The translations under genes were made by a program, and so were the position numbers. The notes below the pieces were generated by a model. It was not told the DNA's origin. It searched no databases and worked only from the letters and a program-made list of their open reading frames with translations. Source: Rickettsiales bacterium (GTDB lineage Bacteria > Pseudomonadota > Alphaproteobacteria > Rickettsiales > JAJNBL01). From it: DNA of 64,000 nucleotides. Location of the stretch: positions 21,206 to 85,205 of the forward strand of contig JAJNBL010000008.1 of assembly GCA_021156175.1 (NCBI GenBank). The letters run 5' to 3'. Each line of letters starts with the position of its first letter. Within the stretch, counting starts at the first letter, position 1. This document shows positions 9,054-18,650 of this stretch, one piece after another.

Positions 9054-10226
9054 TTACGCCGCTTTGTTTTGAGGTGTTTTCAGCCTACGATACAGCGCCT
9101 GCCATGCATCTGCGAAACGTACGATGTCTTCTTCGGTGGTGGCGCGGCCTAAGCTTACACGAATCGCACACGCAGCCTCTTCATCCCGATACCCCATGGC
9201 TTTGAGCACTTGCGATACTTCCACTTTCCCCGAAGAACAAGCCGAACCTGCACTCAACGAAAGCCCCTGCATATCATAATGGATGAGCTGCGTTTCCGCT
9301 TTCACACCCGGCATAATAATGCAGCTGGTGTTTGGAATCCGGGGAGCATCCTTCCCCACAATCATTGCTTCCGGAGAAATGCTGTGAATTGCCGTCTCCA
9401 ACGCTTCGCGGTAAAGCTCTAATTTTTTGGAAAGCGCTTCCCGCTCTTTCTCTGCAAGTGCGGCAATCGTACCGAAGCCATGGATCGCCGGGATATTTTC
9501 TGTACCTGCCCGGAACCCTAACTCCTGACCACCGCCAATCAACTGCGCAGACAATGCCAGATCTTTGCGTATCACCAATGCGGCCGCACCTTGCAGTCCG
9601 CCCAGCTTGTGCGAAGAGAGCGTCATCATATCGACACCCAATGCTGCCATATCGAGTGGAATACGTCCCGCCGCTTGCACCGCATCGGTATGCACCAACG
9701 CTCCATAGCGGCGGGCAAGCGCTGCAATTTCGGCCATCGGCTGAATCACACCCGTTTCATTATTGGCAAGCATCACGGAAACCAGCACCTTGCCCTTGCG
9801 GGTGGTGAGCATCCGCTCTAATACATCAAATTTCACAATTCCGTTTTTATCGACCGGAATCATACGGAAGTCACCATCTGCCAAACTTTGAGCCGTTTTA
9901 AGCACCGAAGGATGCTCCACGCCGGACACATAACGGGATACAACTTTCAAACCCCGTATCGCCAAGTTATTGGCTTCCGTCCCGCTCGCGGTAAAGATCA
10001 CTTGTATGCCATTTGGGTCATTGCTCGTATCTTTTCCGACCAACGCAGCCACATGGCGGCGCGCATCATCCATTACGCTTTTGGCTTTTCTGCCATAAGC
10101 ATGGATCGAGGAACCGTTTAAAGGTTCCGCCCACAAAGACGTCACCGCCTTCGCGACTTTTGGATGCAAAGGGGCAGTCGCATTATAATCAAGGTATGCT
10201 AATGGGTTGGTTTCTGGGTTGGCCAT
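9054..10226 (-). CDS. second cysteine desulfurase (NifS/IscS-like paralogue)
   Basis: 390 residues. Same fold as the iscS downstream, but clearly diverged. Landmarks: LAYLDYNATAPLHPKV, FTASGTEANNLAIRG, HTDAVQAAGRI, the PLP-lysine motif SSHKLGGLQG, and the active cysteine in SAGSACSSGKVEVSQV. The HKLGGLQG motif and the shorter downstream region resemble a branch common in Alphaproteobacteria and placed just upstream of iscS. Its sulfur acceptor is not known. GGAGGAG is placed 5 bases before the ATG, a near-ideal ribosome-binding site. It sits between cysE (cysteine supply) and iscS, so the block couples cysteine synthesis to sulfur mobilisation. Confidence 0.92.
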   Translation of the reverse strand: MANPETNPLAYLDYNATAPLHPKVAKAVTSLWAEPLNGSSIHAYGRKAKSVMDDARRHVAALVGKDTSNDPNGIQVIFTASGTEANNLAIRGLKVVSRYVSGVEHPSVLKTAQSLADGDFRMIPVDKNGIVKFDVLERMLTTRKGKVLVSVMLANNETGVIQPMAEIAALARRYGALVHTDAVQAAGRIPLDMAALGVDMMTLSSHKLGGLQGAAALVIRKDLALSAQLIGGGQELGFRAGTENIPAIHGFGTIAALAEKEREALSKKLELYREALETAIHSISPEAMIVGKDAPRIPNTSCIIMPGVKAETQLIHYDMQGLSLSAGSACSSGKVEVSQVLKAMGYRDEEAACAIRVSLGRATTEEDIVRFADAWQALYRRLKTPQNKAA

Positions 10227-10322
10227 AGTACTCCTCCATTGATACGCGGGTTTTCTACTATAATAAGAGGGATCATACCTGAATTTTTGGCAAATGTACA
10301 GGTAATCCAGAGGGATGGAAGC

Positions 10323-11054
10323 TTAACCCAACCCGTCTTCATTTGGCTTGGATTCCCACTTTTGGGCAGTTTCCTCGATATGTTCTTCCCGAGTTTTCAG
10401 CTCTTTTAGCTGTTGCTTGAGGGCTGCCACTTCGCCTAGCAAGGTATCAATATCCCGCCGTGTGGGGTCTTGATGGACATCGGAGGGGGTTGCATAAGCC
10501 TCGAATTTGGCGTCTTCCGCCTTTTTCTTCCCCTCATCCCGCACATGCCGGGCAGGCACGCCCACCATGGTGGAATCCGGCCCTACATCGCGAGTCACCA
10601 CCGCATTGGAGCCAATACGCACATTATCGCCGATATGAATGGGCCCCAAGACTTGCGCACCTGCCCCGATGACGACATTATTTCCTATTTGCGGATGGCG
10701 GATACCCGCACTCCAAGAGGTCCCACCCAGCGTTACCCCATGATAAATAGTCACACCATTACCGATGGTTGCTGTTTCACCGATCACAACCCCCATCCCA
10801 TGATCGATAAACAGGTTCCGCCCAATGGTCGCGCCCGGGTGAATCTCGACCCCGGTAAAAAAGCGCGCTATTTGGGAAATAAACCGGGCCAGCAAGCGCC
10901 ATCCCCGTACCCATAACCAATGAGTCAGGCGATGGGTGCATATGGCGTGGAATCCAGGGTAGCAAAGAACAATCTCCCACCGCGAACGGGCAGCCGGGTC
11001 CCGATCGAAATAACTGTCCATTTCCTCTAGAAGTGAGCGAAAAATCTTCTGCAT
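10323..11054 (-). CDS. cysE: serine O-acetyltransferase
   Basis: 243 residues from the ATG at 11052-11054 ([20 protein letters not shown]). A longer reading from 11126 exists, but its extra 24 residues look non-coding. The enzyme makes O-acetylserine from serine and acetyl-CoA, the first step of cysteine synthesis. The N-terminal helical domain ([21 protein letters not shown]) is followed by the left-handed beta-helix: [23 protein letters not shown], then hexapeptide turns through [22 protein letters not shown]. The C-terminal tail is long, charged and helical (about residues 180-243), beyond the usual regulatory tail. It opens the block of two cysteine desulfurases plus ferredoxin on the same strand, which fits the need for cysteine as the sulfur donor. 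Confidence 0.93.
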   Translation of the reverse strand: MQKIFRSLLEEMDSYFDRDPAARSRWEIVLCYPGFHAICTHRLTHWLWVRGWRLLARFISQIARFFTGVEIHPGATIGRNLFIDHGMGVVIGETATIGNGVTIYHGVTLGGTSWSAGIRHPQIGNNVVIGAGAQVLGPIHIGDNVRIGSNAVVTRDVGPDSTMVGVPARHVRDEGKKKAEDAKFEAYATPSDVHQDPTRRDIDTLLGEVAALKQQLKELKTREEHIEETAQKWESKPNEDGLG

Positions 11055-11197
11055 AACGTGCCTGTTTGGAATCCGCTTGTGCGCGGCAAAAGTGTTATAG
11101 TTACCGGATGCCACTAAAAATGGCAAGAAAAACAGAGTTTTTCGAGCTCCCCTTATATTTCTTTGTGGTTATTGGGCATAATATCGTTTAGTTTTTC

Positions 11198-11226
11198 TTG
11201 CATTCTTTCAAAGAGTGCCCTATTAT
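11198..11226 (+). promoter_or_regulatory. sigma-70-type promoter of tRNA-Pro
   Basis: TTGCAT (11198-11203) is followed after exactly 17 bases by TATTAT (11221-11226). The first transcribed base would be near 11233, about 33 bases before the mature tRNA 5' end. The tRNA-Gly gene in this window has a similar element. Inferred from sequence only. Confidence 0.55.
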
Positions 11227-11265
11227 CCGCTCCCTCGATTAGAAATTTTTCTTAGTTGAGACCGT

Positions 11266-11342
<77 letters not shown>

Positions 11343-11415
11343 TTTATATCCCCCTCCCCCTTTTCCTACCACTCTTTTTCCCTTAATTCAGCCCCTCCTT
11401 CTCGTAAAATCCTTA

Positions 11416-11438
11416 TTTTGTTGCGGCGCACAAAAAAA
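11416..11438 (+). promoter_or_regulatory. candidate PhaR-type operator upstream of the phasin gene
   Basis: TTTTGTTGCGGCGCACAAAA holds a TGC-N3-GCA dyad flanked by T- and A-runs. PhaR regulators of alphaproteobacterial phasin genes bind TGC-rich dyads of this kind. It is 120 bases upstream of the phasin start. No phaR gene is in the window, so this is inference. Confidence 0.3.
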
Positions 11439-11478
11439 TGTGCTAAAAGCAATATGCCCTAGAGCTTTCATGCGCTAT

Positions 11479-11499
11479 TTAGGGCAAAAGATGCCCTAA
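11479..11499 (+). promoter_or_regulatory. perfect hairpin in the phasin leader
   Basis: TTAGGGCA (11479-11486), a five-base loop, then TGCCCTAA (11492-11499). A looser copy of the arm, TGCCCTAG, lies at about 11455-11462, allowing two alternative pairings with the same TAGGGC strand. It is 58 bases before the start codon. It could be an operator or an RNA switch; nothing more can be said. Confidence 0.35.
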
Positions 11500-11556
11500 T
11501 CTGGTTGATAGGGTTTTTTAAGATTCGGGATTTGAATTTAACAAGGAGTAGGTCAT

Positions 11557-12060
11557 ATGGCTAATAACAATTTTTTTGGAAATAATCCTTTTGCGGATGC
11601 TATTGCTTCCTGGAATGAAGCCGCTACAAAGGCGATGAATAACAATCCTTTCGCAAATGCGAAAGTTTCTGCACCATTTGATGTGAATGCTATTTCTGAA
11701 AGCCAGCGTAAAACTATCGCAGCTTTCACCCAAGCAGGCCAAAAAATCGCAGAAAGCTCGAGAGAATCTGTAGAAAGTTTGGCAAAAATCGCGCAACAAA
11801 ATGTGAATGAAACATTGCATGCGCTTAAGGATGCTATTTCTGCTGGCAGTCCAGAAGCAAGCGCAACCCGCCAAGCGGAACTTGCAAAAGAACTGATCGA
11901 AACCAATCTGGCAAAGACGGGCGAGATCTTCCAACGCTCCTCTAGAGTAACTCAAGATGTGTTTAAAGCACTCAATGAGCGCGCGGCAGAATTCGTTTCT
12001 GAAATGAATGATGTTACGGCTAATACTTCTTCTCCAAAGAAAAAGTCTAAAGCTGCGTAG
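11557..12060 (+). CDS. phaP: phasin-family protein
   Basis: 167 residues. Small, amphipathic helical protein of the alphaproteobacterial phasin type (TIGR01841-like): an N-terminal NNPFADAIASWNEAATKAM stretch, then alanine-, glutamine- and glutamate-rich helices from about residue 45 to 155, and a lysine-rich tail (SSPKKKSKAA). No membrane segment. Phasins coat polyhydroxyalkanoate granules. phaA and phaB homologues occur 22-24 kb away, but no phaC synthase lies in the window. The start ATG follows AAGGAG with suitable spacing (11541-11546). A strong terminator follows, so it is a single-gene transcript. Confidence 0.85.
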   Translation: MANNNFFGNNPFADAIASWNEAATKAMNNNPFANAKVSAPFDVNAISESQRKTIAAFTQAGQKIAESSRESVESLAKIAQQNVNETLHALKDAISAGSPEASATRQAELAKELIETNLAKTGEIFQRSSRVTQDVFKALNERAAEFVSEMNDVTANTSSPKKKSKAA

Positions 12061-12082
12061 TTTTACATTATACAGAATATCA

Positions 12083-12117
12083 AAAACCCGGGATGCTTAA
12101 GCGTCCCGGGTTTTTTT
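12083..12117 (+). terminator. rho-independent terminator after the phasin gene
   Basis: AACCCGGGA pairs with TCCCGGGTT around TGCTTAAGCG, followed by seven T residues. It lies 23 bases past the phasin stop. Confidence 0.92.
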
Positions 12118-12180
12118 ATGTCTTGAACTGTCTATATCCAAACGAGCTACTACTTTTTTGGTCAAGGGCTGGTGACTACT

Positions 12181-12218
12181 CTCTTTGCATAGCTAAAGGG
12201 GAAAGTTTACGCAAAGAG
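12181..12218 (-). other. hairpin downstream of the cysteine-rich protein gene
   Basis: CTCTTTGC (12181-12188) and GCAAAGAG (12211-12218) form an 8-bp stem. It lies 16 bases past the stop codon at 12234. It lacks a U-run on the minus strand, so it may be a processing or weak termination structure. Confidence 0.3.
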
Positions 12219-12233
12219 ATACCCTATTGCACA

Positions 12234-15200
12234 TTAGTCTGCGCACTTAGTTTTGAAATCACCCCATGACCCATTTTTGTTACAGGTACGTTCGAATTGC
12301 TTCATATCGGAGTTAGAGATACAACTCCATGGAGACACCCAACCATCATAGTTATTGTCATCCGGATCCCCCCCAGGAGCATTAATCCCTCCCATGGTTC
12401 TCTGGAACAACACTCTCCAATCACAAGGGGATGCCGTACCTTCGAGGGTACACTGTGTATTATAGGTATTCGCTTTACAGAAACATTGCTCATCGCCTTG
12501 GTATTTCCAGACTCCTGCTTCACACGTAGCTGTACGCGCTGCAGGGTTCTCCGAATCCGATGCACAAACATTTATCACCGTTCCATCGTCAGAAGCAGGA
12601 ACAGATGTACCCGACTTAGGATCGATTTCTGCCGGACATGACGCAGGGACACATTTGCCTGTCACATTTTCCCAGACGCCAGGTGTCGCAGGATTTTTCG
12701 AGCAGGTCGCTTCAAAGGTATTGTTATCGGTTTTATCCGGAGTCGCAAAGCCGGTTGCGCATTTTGCGGTCACCTTCTCATCCGGATTCCCTGTTTTCGT
12801 TATCACGTAACCCGCGCCCAAAGATTCTGCCACCGTCGGACATTGAGCGAGGCATGATTCCGTCAAGGATGACTTATCCCACACACCATCACCATCAGCA
12901 ACACCATCCGAATTACAACGCATCTTCGGCGTGTTACCACTCACGGTTCCATAACCTGCTTTACACTGACCGGCTCCTACTGTACCAGCCTTGGCCAACG
13001 CAAAATTTGCGTTCTCATAGGTAAAGGCTTGGCATCCACGTGGTACGCACGGATTCTGAATTGTATTGAATGCAGCCCAGGCTCCAACCCGCGTCTGTCC
13101 GGACGGGGACAATGGAGACGGGATTGTAAACTCCCTACATACACGGGTTGGCTTTATGATATTGCCGCTTCCGTCACGTTGTGGCGTATAGTTCGCATCC
13201 AAGCAGATTCTTCCTTGATTTGGAGCATTCGGGGAAGGGCTAGCCGCGCTAGTTCCAGTAGGATTATCTTCGCCTGAATTCGGATCGGTTGCAGCAACGG
13301 CTCCTGCTGCCCAATAGGTCGCATATTGTCCATCCGGCGTACCAGCAAGTGCGGCTTGGTTGTCTTCCTCGCAGGTGATACGTTCTGAGCAGGTCGCGGT
13401 GGCATTCGCCCATTGTGAAAACTCACCTTTATATTTGCCTGAAGCATCTTTCAGACGGACGCATTGGCGTGCAGGCAATGGCTCAGGATATGCACCTGTC
13501 GGATTGGGCACACGGAATCCTGTCGCACAAATTCCCGTTACATCTTCTTTTATTGCAGCACTTTCAAGTTCGGTCGCTTCCCACAAAGCATTACCATGCT
13601 TATCGAGATAGCCTTCCGGTGACATAATTTCTTCGCAAGGACGTGGAGGCGCCACAACGCATAGACCATCCGGCAAGACCGGAGAGGCAGCCCCCGGAGG
13701 AAGCGGCGTAGTCCCTACAATTTTCTGCACCTCACCGTTTAGCGGAGCAAAATAGTTTGCCACACAAATATACGGTAGGCTCTTGTCATAATTCATCGCC
13801 GGATGGGTTGTTTTGTACGCACAGAATTTATGACCAAACATGGTTTTACAACGATCCGGGGAATCACCTGCCGTGAGTACGATACTCTGGCCGTTCAGCT
13901 TAAATTTGATTTTTGGACTATTATAGGCACTATCAATTCCCGTCCCTTCGACCATTGGGAATACCGTCCAACCCAGCGACATATCCATTACCCGGGGCTT
14001 ACACCCCACATCGCGTATTCTTAGGTCATTGCCATCGATTTCTTCGACGCAATTATTGGTTTGATCTTCATCCATATACATACGGAAATTACGTGCGCCA
14101 CCACCACTTGGATCTGTTAGTCCTCGCACTCCTCCATTGGCCGCAGGACGCCCCGTGGGAGGGAAGGGTTGATAATTGGGCGCACCCGCACCAGGATATT
14201 CCCAACGTACATCCGCAAATTCGCTTGGCTTTATACGGAAAAGCACACGAATACTTGGATTAAAGAAGGTAGAATAAGCATCCGGTAGAGGCTTAGGCCT
14301 CGCATCTAACGCAAGATCACGCACTTCGGCCGTTGCAATCGGTGCGGTTAGCCGCTTACAGCAAGGCTCTGGCCCCGGCGCGAGAGGAACTTTGTAGCAT
14401 ACTTTAAGACCATTATTGTTGGTATCGTTTGAATAGGCTTGGCTCGAATCTTTGGCTTTAACTGTCCAATATTCCGCCATCATACTCGTCGCACCGAACT
14501 TGTACTGTTGATGTGGCGTACTTGTAACCACTTTGTTGTTACTGATTACAGACCATGGAGTTCGCACACCAAATGCACCATCCAATGCGACTGGACCACC
14601 GGCGGCTACCGCAATCCCAGTACCCACCGCAATGAATGGCGCCAAAGGTCCGCCCATAAGAGACATAGTCATCAATGCCGTGACGGCTCCCGCCGTAACA
14701 GCACCTGTTGGAGCTTCATCTGCCGCACGCCATCCTGTCCCTGCACTCCATACACAGATAGAGGCACTTGGATTTTCGGTATTCATAACGCCGGCATAAA
14801 ATTCGGCCTTATCTACGTCCGCATCCGTATGTCCCCATTTGACGCTGTCGTAATCTTTAACACTCCAGTCAACGGAAAGAATTTTACTATAAATATTCCC
14901 GCCGCTGCAGGTCTCGGCATCGCCCACCCAGAAGAGATCGGCGCGTATTTTAACTTTTGGAACCCAGTAGGTGGAGCAGTTATCATTCTGGGAAACATAA
15001 GCATTACATTGCATTCCGCAATCGCTGCCGCCTTGTTTCAAGCCTTCGCACACCTGTTGGCAGCGCGCTTCGTCTGGCTTCCCCTTACAATATGCAAAAC
15101 AACCGGCAGGGACGGAGTTGCACTGCGCTTCCGTCTCTTTTCCATCGCAATAGGCAGTACGGCCGCTCGGTACGACACAAGAAATTTCCTTACAGTCGAT

Positions 15201-15956
15201 TTTCGCCTGCTCATAAATTTCAAGCATGGTACAGGTGTTGGACTGCTTTGCTGCATCACAACGTTGCTTTGCCTGAAGGTACTCTGGAGTATTTTTAAAA
15301 CCGCTTTTAGTGTCAAGCCAGTCAACAAATGGTTGTTGAGCAGAGATAACGAAACTTTTTACCCCCTGCTGATAAGCATCGATCGTCGAATAGTCCCTAC
15401 GCAGTGGTCCACCAATGGAGGCCATGTAGGCATCAACCGCCGCCACATACTCAGCTTCCTTTACTGTCCCATCGGCATTGAAGTAGTTTTCGATACTCGG
15501 GATTAACTTTAAGTCCGGCAATAACGGTGCCGGCTCTGTCTTGTTACGTGTTAAGGCATCTTCACAGCGGAACTGGCATTCCGCAGGAACATTGCATTTT
15601 GTAAGACATTTTGTATCTCCTGCCGGGCAGCTGGCTGTACAGAAGGGAGTGTAATAGGTCGTGTTGATGATTGAAGAGGCATTGGCGATCTCCGGCAGCA
15701 TTGCCTCGCATTGACTCTTACAGCTACCGAATACACTTCCTGTAGCGGCGCTGGAGATAGTATCACACGCAGGAACGGGTTCGGTATATGTTCCTGCCTC
15801 GCATATTACTGCCGCACGAACACTGGAAGGCGTTATGAGTCCGATACATACAAAGAAGGCCAACAAAAGCAGCCGAACAGACAAAGGAATCGGGCATCCA
15901 AAAGTGTTGGATTTTGGCTTTAGTGTCTGGGATTGCCGTTGGCAACGAATATTCAA
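12234..15956 (-). CDS. large exported cysteine-rich protein with sushi/CCP-like modules, downstream of virB4
   Basis: 1240 residues. A basic n-region of about 24 residues precedes a signal peptide (about 25-48, LLLLAFFVCIGLITPSSVRA then AVICEAG), so it is exported. The first 350 residues hold clusters of paired cysteines (CKSQC, CxxxC repeats, CFAYC, CGMQC). One Gly/Ala-rich hydrophobic stretch lies near 425-455. The middle is unrecognised. From about residue 970 to 1160 there are three tandem units of roughly 65 residues with the pattern C-x2-GY/GF ... C ... G-x-W ... C-x3-C, which is the sushi/CCP spacing; a fragment follows. It lies 180 bases downstream of virB4 on the same strand, the place occupied by VirB6-like genes in Rickettsiales, but it lacks the several membrane helices of VirB6. 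Disulfide-stabilised surface or secretion-associated role is inferred; I do not recognise the family. Confidence 0.75.
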   Translation of the reverse strand: MNIRCQRQSQTLKPKSNTFGCPIPLSVRLLLLAFFVCIGLITPSSVRAAVICEAGTYTEPVPACDTISSAATGSVFGSCKSQCEAMLPEIANASSIINTTYYTPFCTASCPAGDTKCLTKCNVPAECQFRCEDALTRNKTEPAPLLPDLKLIPSIENYFNADGTVKEAEYVAAVDAYMASIGGPLRRDYSTIDAYQQGVKSFVISAQQPFVDWLDTKSGFKNTPEYLQAKQRCDAAKQSNTCTMLEIYEQAKIDCKEISCVVPSGRTAYCDGKETEAQCNSVPAGCFAYCKGKPDEARCQQVCEGLKQGGSDCGMQCNAYVSQNDNCSTYWVPKVKIRADLFWVGDAETCSGGNIYSKILSVDWSVKDYDSVKWGHTDADVDKAEFYAGVMNTENPSASICVWSAGTGWRAADEAPTGAVTAGAVTALMTMSLMGGPLAPFIAVGTGIAVAAGGPVALDGAFGVRTPWSVISNNKVVTSTPHQQYKFGATSMMAEYWTVKAKDSSQAYSNDTNNNGLKVCYKVPLAPGPEPCCKRLTAPIATAEVRDLALDARPKPLPDAYSTFFNPSIRVLFRIKPSEFADVRWEYPGAGAPNYQPFPPTGRPAANGGVRGLTDPSGGGARNFRMYMDEDQTNNCVEEIDGNDLRIRDVGCKPRVMDMSLGWTVFPMVEGTGIDSAYNSPKIKFKLNGQSIVLTAGDSPDRCKTMFGHKFCAYKTTHPAMNYDKSLPYICVANYFAPLNGEVQKIVGTTPLPPGAASPVLPDGLCVVAPPRPCEEIMSPEGYLDKHGNALWEATELESAAIKEDVTGICATGFRVPNPTGAYPEPLPARQCVRLKDASGKYKGEFSQWANATATCSERITCEEDNQAALAGTPDGQYATYWAAGAVAATDPNSGEDNPTGTSAASPSPNAPNQGRICLDANYTPQRDGSGNIIKPTRVCREFTIPSPLSPSGQTRVGAWAAFNTIQNPCVPRGCQAFTYENANFALAKAGTVGAGQCKAGYGTVSGNTPKMRCNSDGVADGDGVWDKSSLTESCLAQCPTVAESLGAGYVITKTGNPDEKVTAKCATGFATPDKTDNNTFEATCSKNPATPGVWENVTGKCVPASCPAEIDPKSGTSVPASDDGTVINVCASDSENPAARTATCEAGVWKYQGDEQCFCKANTYNTQCTLEGTASPCDWRVLFQRTMGGINAPGGDPDDNNYDGWVSPWSCISNSDMKQFERTCNKNGSWGDFKTKCAD

Positions 15957-16136
15957 CGATGCACTCCGCCCGTATTAACCTCTGGGATACTGTTTCTTCT
16001 GCATAAAAGGCAGAATACGTCCCGTTGTACTTATATACACGAATTATACGAAATAAATATTAAATATTTTTGTCAGACGAATTTTTTATGCTTTTGCAAA
16101 TGAAAAGAGGAGTAAATCTGCCACTTATGGTAGAAT

Positions 16137-18551
16137 TTACCCACCCACCTCCTCTTTATAGAGAAGATTATAGAATACCGGCACCCAGGCCTCGGGCTCA
16201 TTGGCACCAGCATCTCGGATGGCTTGTTCCATAAGTTCAACCTTCTTCTCGTCCCCAGAAAGGATCGAAAGCTCTTCCATTCCGCTTAAATCCAACCGTG
16301 CAATAATGGCATCGGTCCCTTGTTTTAAAAGGAAATGGCGCTTTTCTTTATTCATGGAGGTTAAAAGCCGATATTCCTCGCTGCTTAGGCCAAATACCTG
16401 CTCATATACACGCGTTGCCTTAGGATTCGGGAGATAAATCTGAGTAGCCGTTTTTTCTACAATTGACCGCGTAATCTGGCTGTGACTTGCATCTTCCATG
16501 CTTTCTGTTGCAAAAATTACCATGGCGTTACGGGCTTTTATACGCTCTAACCAATCTTCCAAATCCGGCGCAAATAACGGATTATCTACAAGCTTCCAGG
16601 CCTCATCGAGCACAATAATCGCAGGCTCTCCATCAAGCTTTGTTTCAATCCGGTAGAACAAGTACGATAATACAGGCCCCAGCAGCTTAGGCTCATCGAC
16701 CACAGCATTCATCGCAAAGCCGTATATTTTCTGGTCTTCGACATCAAATGCATCCGTCCGTTGATCGAACAGATAGGCATAACTCCCGCTACCAAACCAC
16801 GGCTGAAGGCGCTGTACCATATGTACCGCACCCAACGCCTGAAACATTTTTGCGACATTGAGTAACGTACGCTGCTCTGGCATTAAGGTATAAAGCTTGT
16901 TCACCACCGCATCCACCAGCCGTTCATCCGCAGCTTCCAGCAATACGCCTTCCGCCGTTAAGACATAGCCTAACCATTTCACCAGGAACCGCCGATTATT
17001 CGCTGTATCCGAAAGCCCAAGAGGATTAAGGGCACACGACGGCGCTTTACCGGGCTGTGTCGCTTCGATACTGTGATAACTCCCACCCAACGCCTGCACA
17101 AACACTGTGGATGCATGGGAATAATCAAGATAAAACAGCTTATTTTTGAACTTCCGCGCTTCCGATACCAGGAAGTTCACCAGCACCGTTTTCCCCTGCC
17201 CATAAGGTCCGACCACGAGGGTGTGGCCATTATCACCAATATGGAAATTGAAAAAATAGGGCGTTCCTGCTTCCGTATGGAAAATTGTTGCCGCAGGCCC
17301 CCAATGGTTGGCAGAGCTTTTACCTGCAGGGAAGTTATGCAGCGACGCAAATCCCGCAATCCGTGCGGTATCAATATAATTCTGACGGCACAAGAACCGG
17401 AAATTCGCCGGCAATTGCGACCAATAGGTTTGCTCCATCCGCAAATCTTCGCGCACTGCGACGACGCCCATATTCCCAAGCTCATACATTGCATTGCGCA
17501 TGTCTTCTTGGAGCTGCTCTAGGGAACCCGCCACGCACATGATGGTAAGCTGATGCTGGCAGAAATCCACCAGCGAGCCCGTATCATTTTTCATGATCTC
17601 CGTAATGCCGGATTGATAGGCAACATCATCGGCACCGCTGACCTCAAGCAGTTCACTCAACTCCTTAAAATCCTTCACGGCCTCATCGCGTTTTACAAAA
17701 TCCACGCTTTGGGTAACGATAAAACGCTGCGGCAGCTGGAGTAATGCATCCAAGATCTTCGTCGAGAGTTCGTGATATTCTTTAAGCGTCAGGATAGCGC
17801 CAAAATGCTTCTCCCGATCACCAATCACTTCAAAAGCATTATTCCCAAACGCAATACGGCTGCGGGGGAGATAATGCGAAATATCAGAGACCGGCATTTT
17901 TACCGGCGCTTCTTCCAGATTAATAATCCGCGCCAGAAACTGGAGCGGTTCGGAATAGGTGATTCCACTTTCCTGATACAGCCCTAAGCGTTTTGCTCCG
18001 AAATTTTCTAAGGATACCAACATCCGCTCGACCGTGCGATTAAGATCCTCATGAGCGGCCTCCAAATGCGCCTCATGGCTCCGCTGGAGCAGCGGAGGAT
18101 AAAGCGAGCGCAAGAAATCTACCGGGCTCGTCACCTTCACCGGCTGGCCATCATAAATAATGGATACATACAGCGTATTGACGTACTTATTTTCCCATTC
18201 GTGCTTGGTACGCCAAGCGTAATTTAAGAATGCAGCAAAGTTATTATCGTAGGTTCCGCCGGGATCGAGGTTCGTGCGCTTACGAATCGTATGGAACCAC
18301 AGCGCAATCCGGTTGGTTTCGATATTATCGAGCACTGAACGCCGCACCGCCTCGCGCAACGCCACTTTCACCCGGCCAACGGTTTCATACGAAAATCCGG
18401 TAATTTTTATCACCTGGACCAATTCACCATTTTTGGTGAGCAGCGTATGGGGATCATAGTGGCAGGCATAGGGAATAAAGTCTGCAAACGGCACTTCATG
18501 CTGCTGACTGATAAGAGCGGTGATTGGTTTTTTCTTGGAAAATACCGTCAT
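16137..18551 (-). CDS. virB4: VirB4/TrbE-family type IV secretion ATPase
   Basis: 804 residues, the usual length. Energises pilus biogenesis and substrate transfer in type IV secretion; a cytoplasmic hexamer at the inner membrane. Opening residues FADFIPYACHYDPHTLLTKNGELVQVIKITG match the CagE/TrbE/VirB4 N-terminal domain. The ATPase domain shows Walker A GPYGQGKTVLVN (K454), Walker B IIVLDEAWKLV (D649-E650), and a following FATESMEDA stretch. All catalytic residues are present. No other canonical vir/trb gene lies in the window, so the apparatus must be encoded elsewhere in scattered blocks or be degenerate. The next gene on the strand is the 1240-residue cysteine-rich protein. Confidence 0.93.
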   Translation of the reverse strand: MTVFSKKKPITALISQQHEVPFADFIPYACHYDPHTLLTKNGELVQVIKITGFSYETVGRVKVALREAVRRSVLDNIETNRIALWFHTIRKRTNLDPGGTYDNNFAAFLNYAWRTKHEWENKYVNTLYVSIIYDGQPVKVTSPVDFLRSLYPPLLQRSHEAHLEAAHEDLNRTVERMLVSLENFGAKRLGLYQESGITYSEPLQFLARIINLEEAPVKMPVSDISHYLPRSRIAFGNNAFEVIGDREKHFGAILTLKEYHELSTKILDALLQLPQRFIVTQSVDFVKRDEAVKDFKELSELLEVSGADDVAYQSGITEIMKNDTGSLVDFCQHQLTIMCVAGSLEQLQEDMRNAMYELGNMGVVAVREDLRMEQTYWSQLPANFRFLCRQNYIDTARIAGFASLHNFPAGKSSANHWGPAATIFHTEAGTPYFFNFHIGDNGHTLVVGPYGQGKTVLVNFLVSEARKFKNKLFYLDYSHASTVFVQALGGSYHSIEATQPGKAPSCALNPLGLSDTANNRRFLVKWLGYVLTAEGVLLEAADERLVDAVVNKLYTLMPEQRTLLNVAKMFQALGAVHMVQRLQPWFGSGSYAYLFDQRTDAFDVEDQKIYGFAMNAVVDEPKLLGPVLSYLFYRIETKLDGEPAIIVLDEAWKLVDNPLFAPDLEDWLERIKARNAMVIFATESMEDASHSQITRSIVEKTATQIYLPNPKATRVYEQVFGLSSEEYRLLTSMNKEKRHFLLKQGTDAIIARLDLSGMEELSILSGDEKKVELMEQAIRDAGANEPEAWVPVFYNLLYKEEVGG

Positions 18552-18650
18552 TAGTACCTGTAATACCTAAACTAAGGTGCAATTTATCAACTAAAATAGG
18601 GAACATTGCCTAACATACCCTTAACAATAGAGATGGCAAGCGTCTTGCAT

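Noticed and set aside
11055..11126. 24-residue N-terminal extension of cysE
   Set aside because: The extension has no family similarity, and the next ATG matches the CysE start.
14439..15506. 355-codon open frame on the plus strand
   Set aside because: Antisense to the cysteine-rich exported protein, with no ribosome-binding site and no recognisable similarity. The minus-strand frame has a signal peptide and ordered cysteine patterns.
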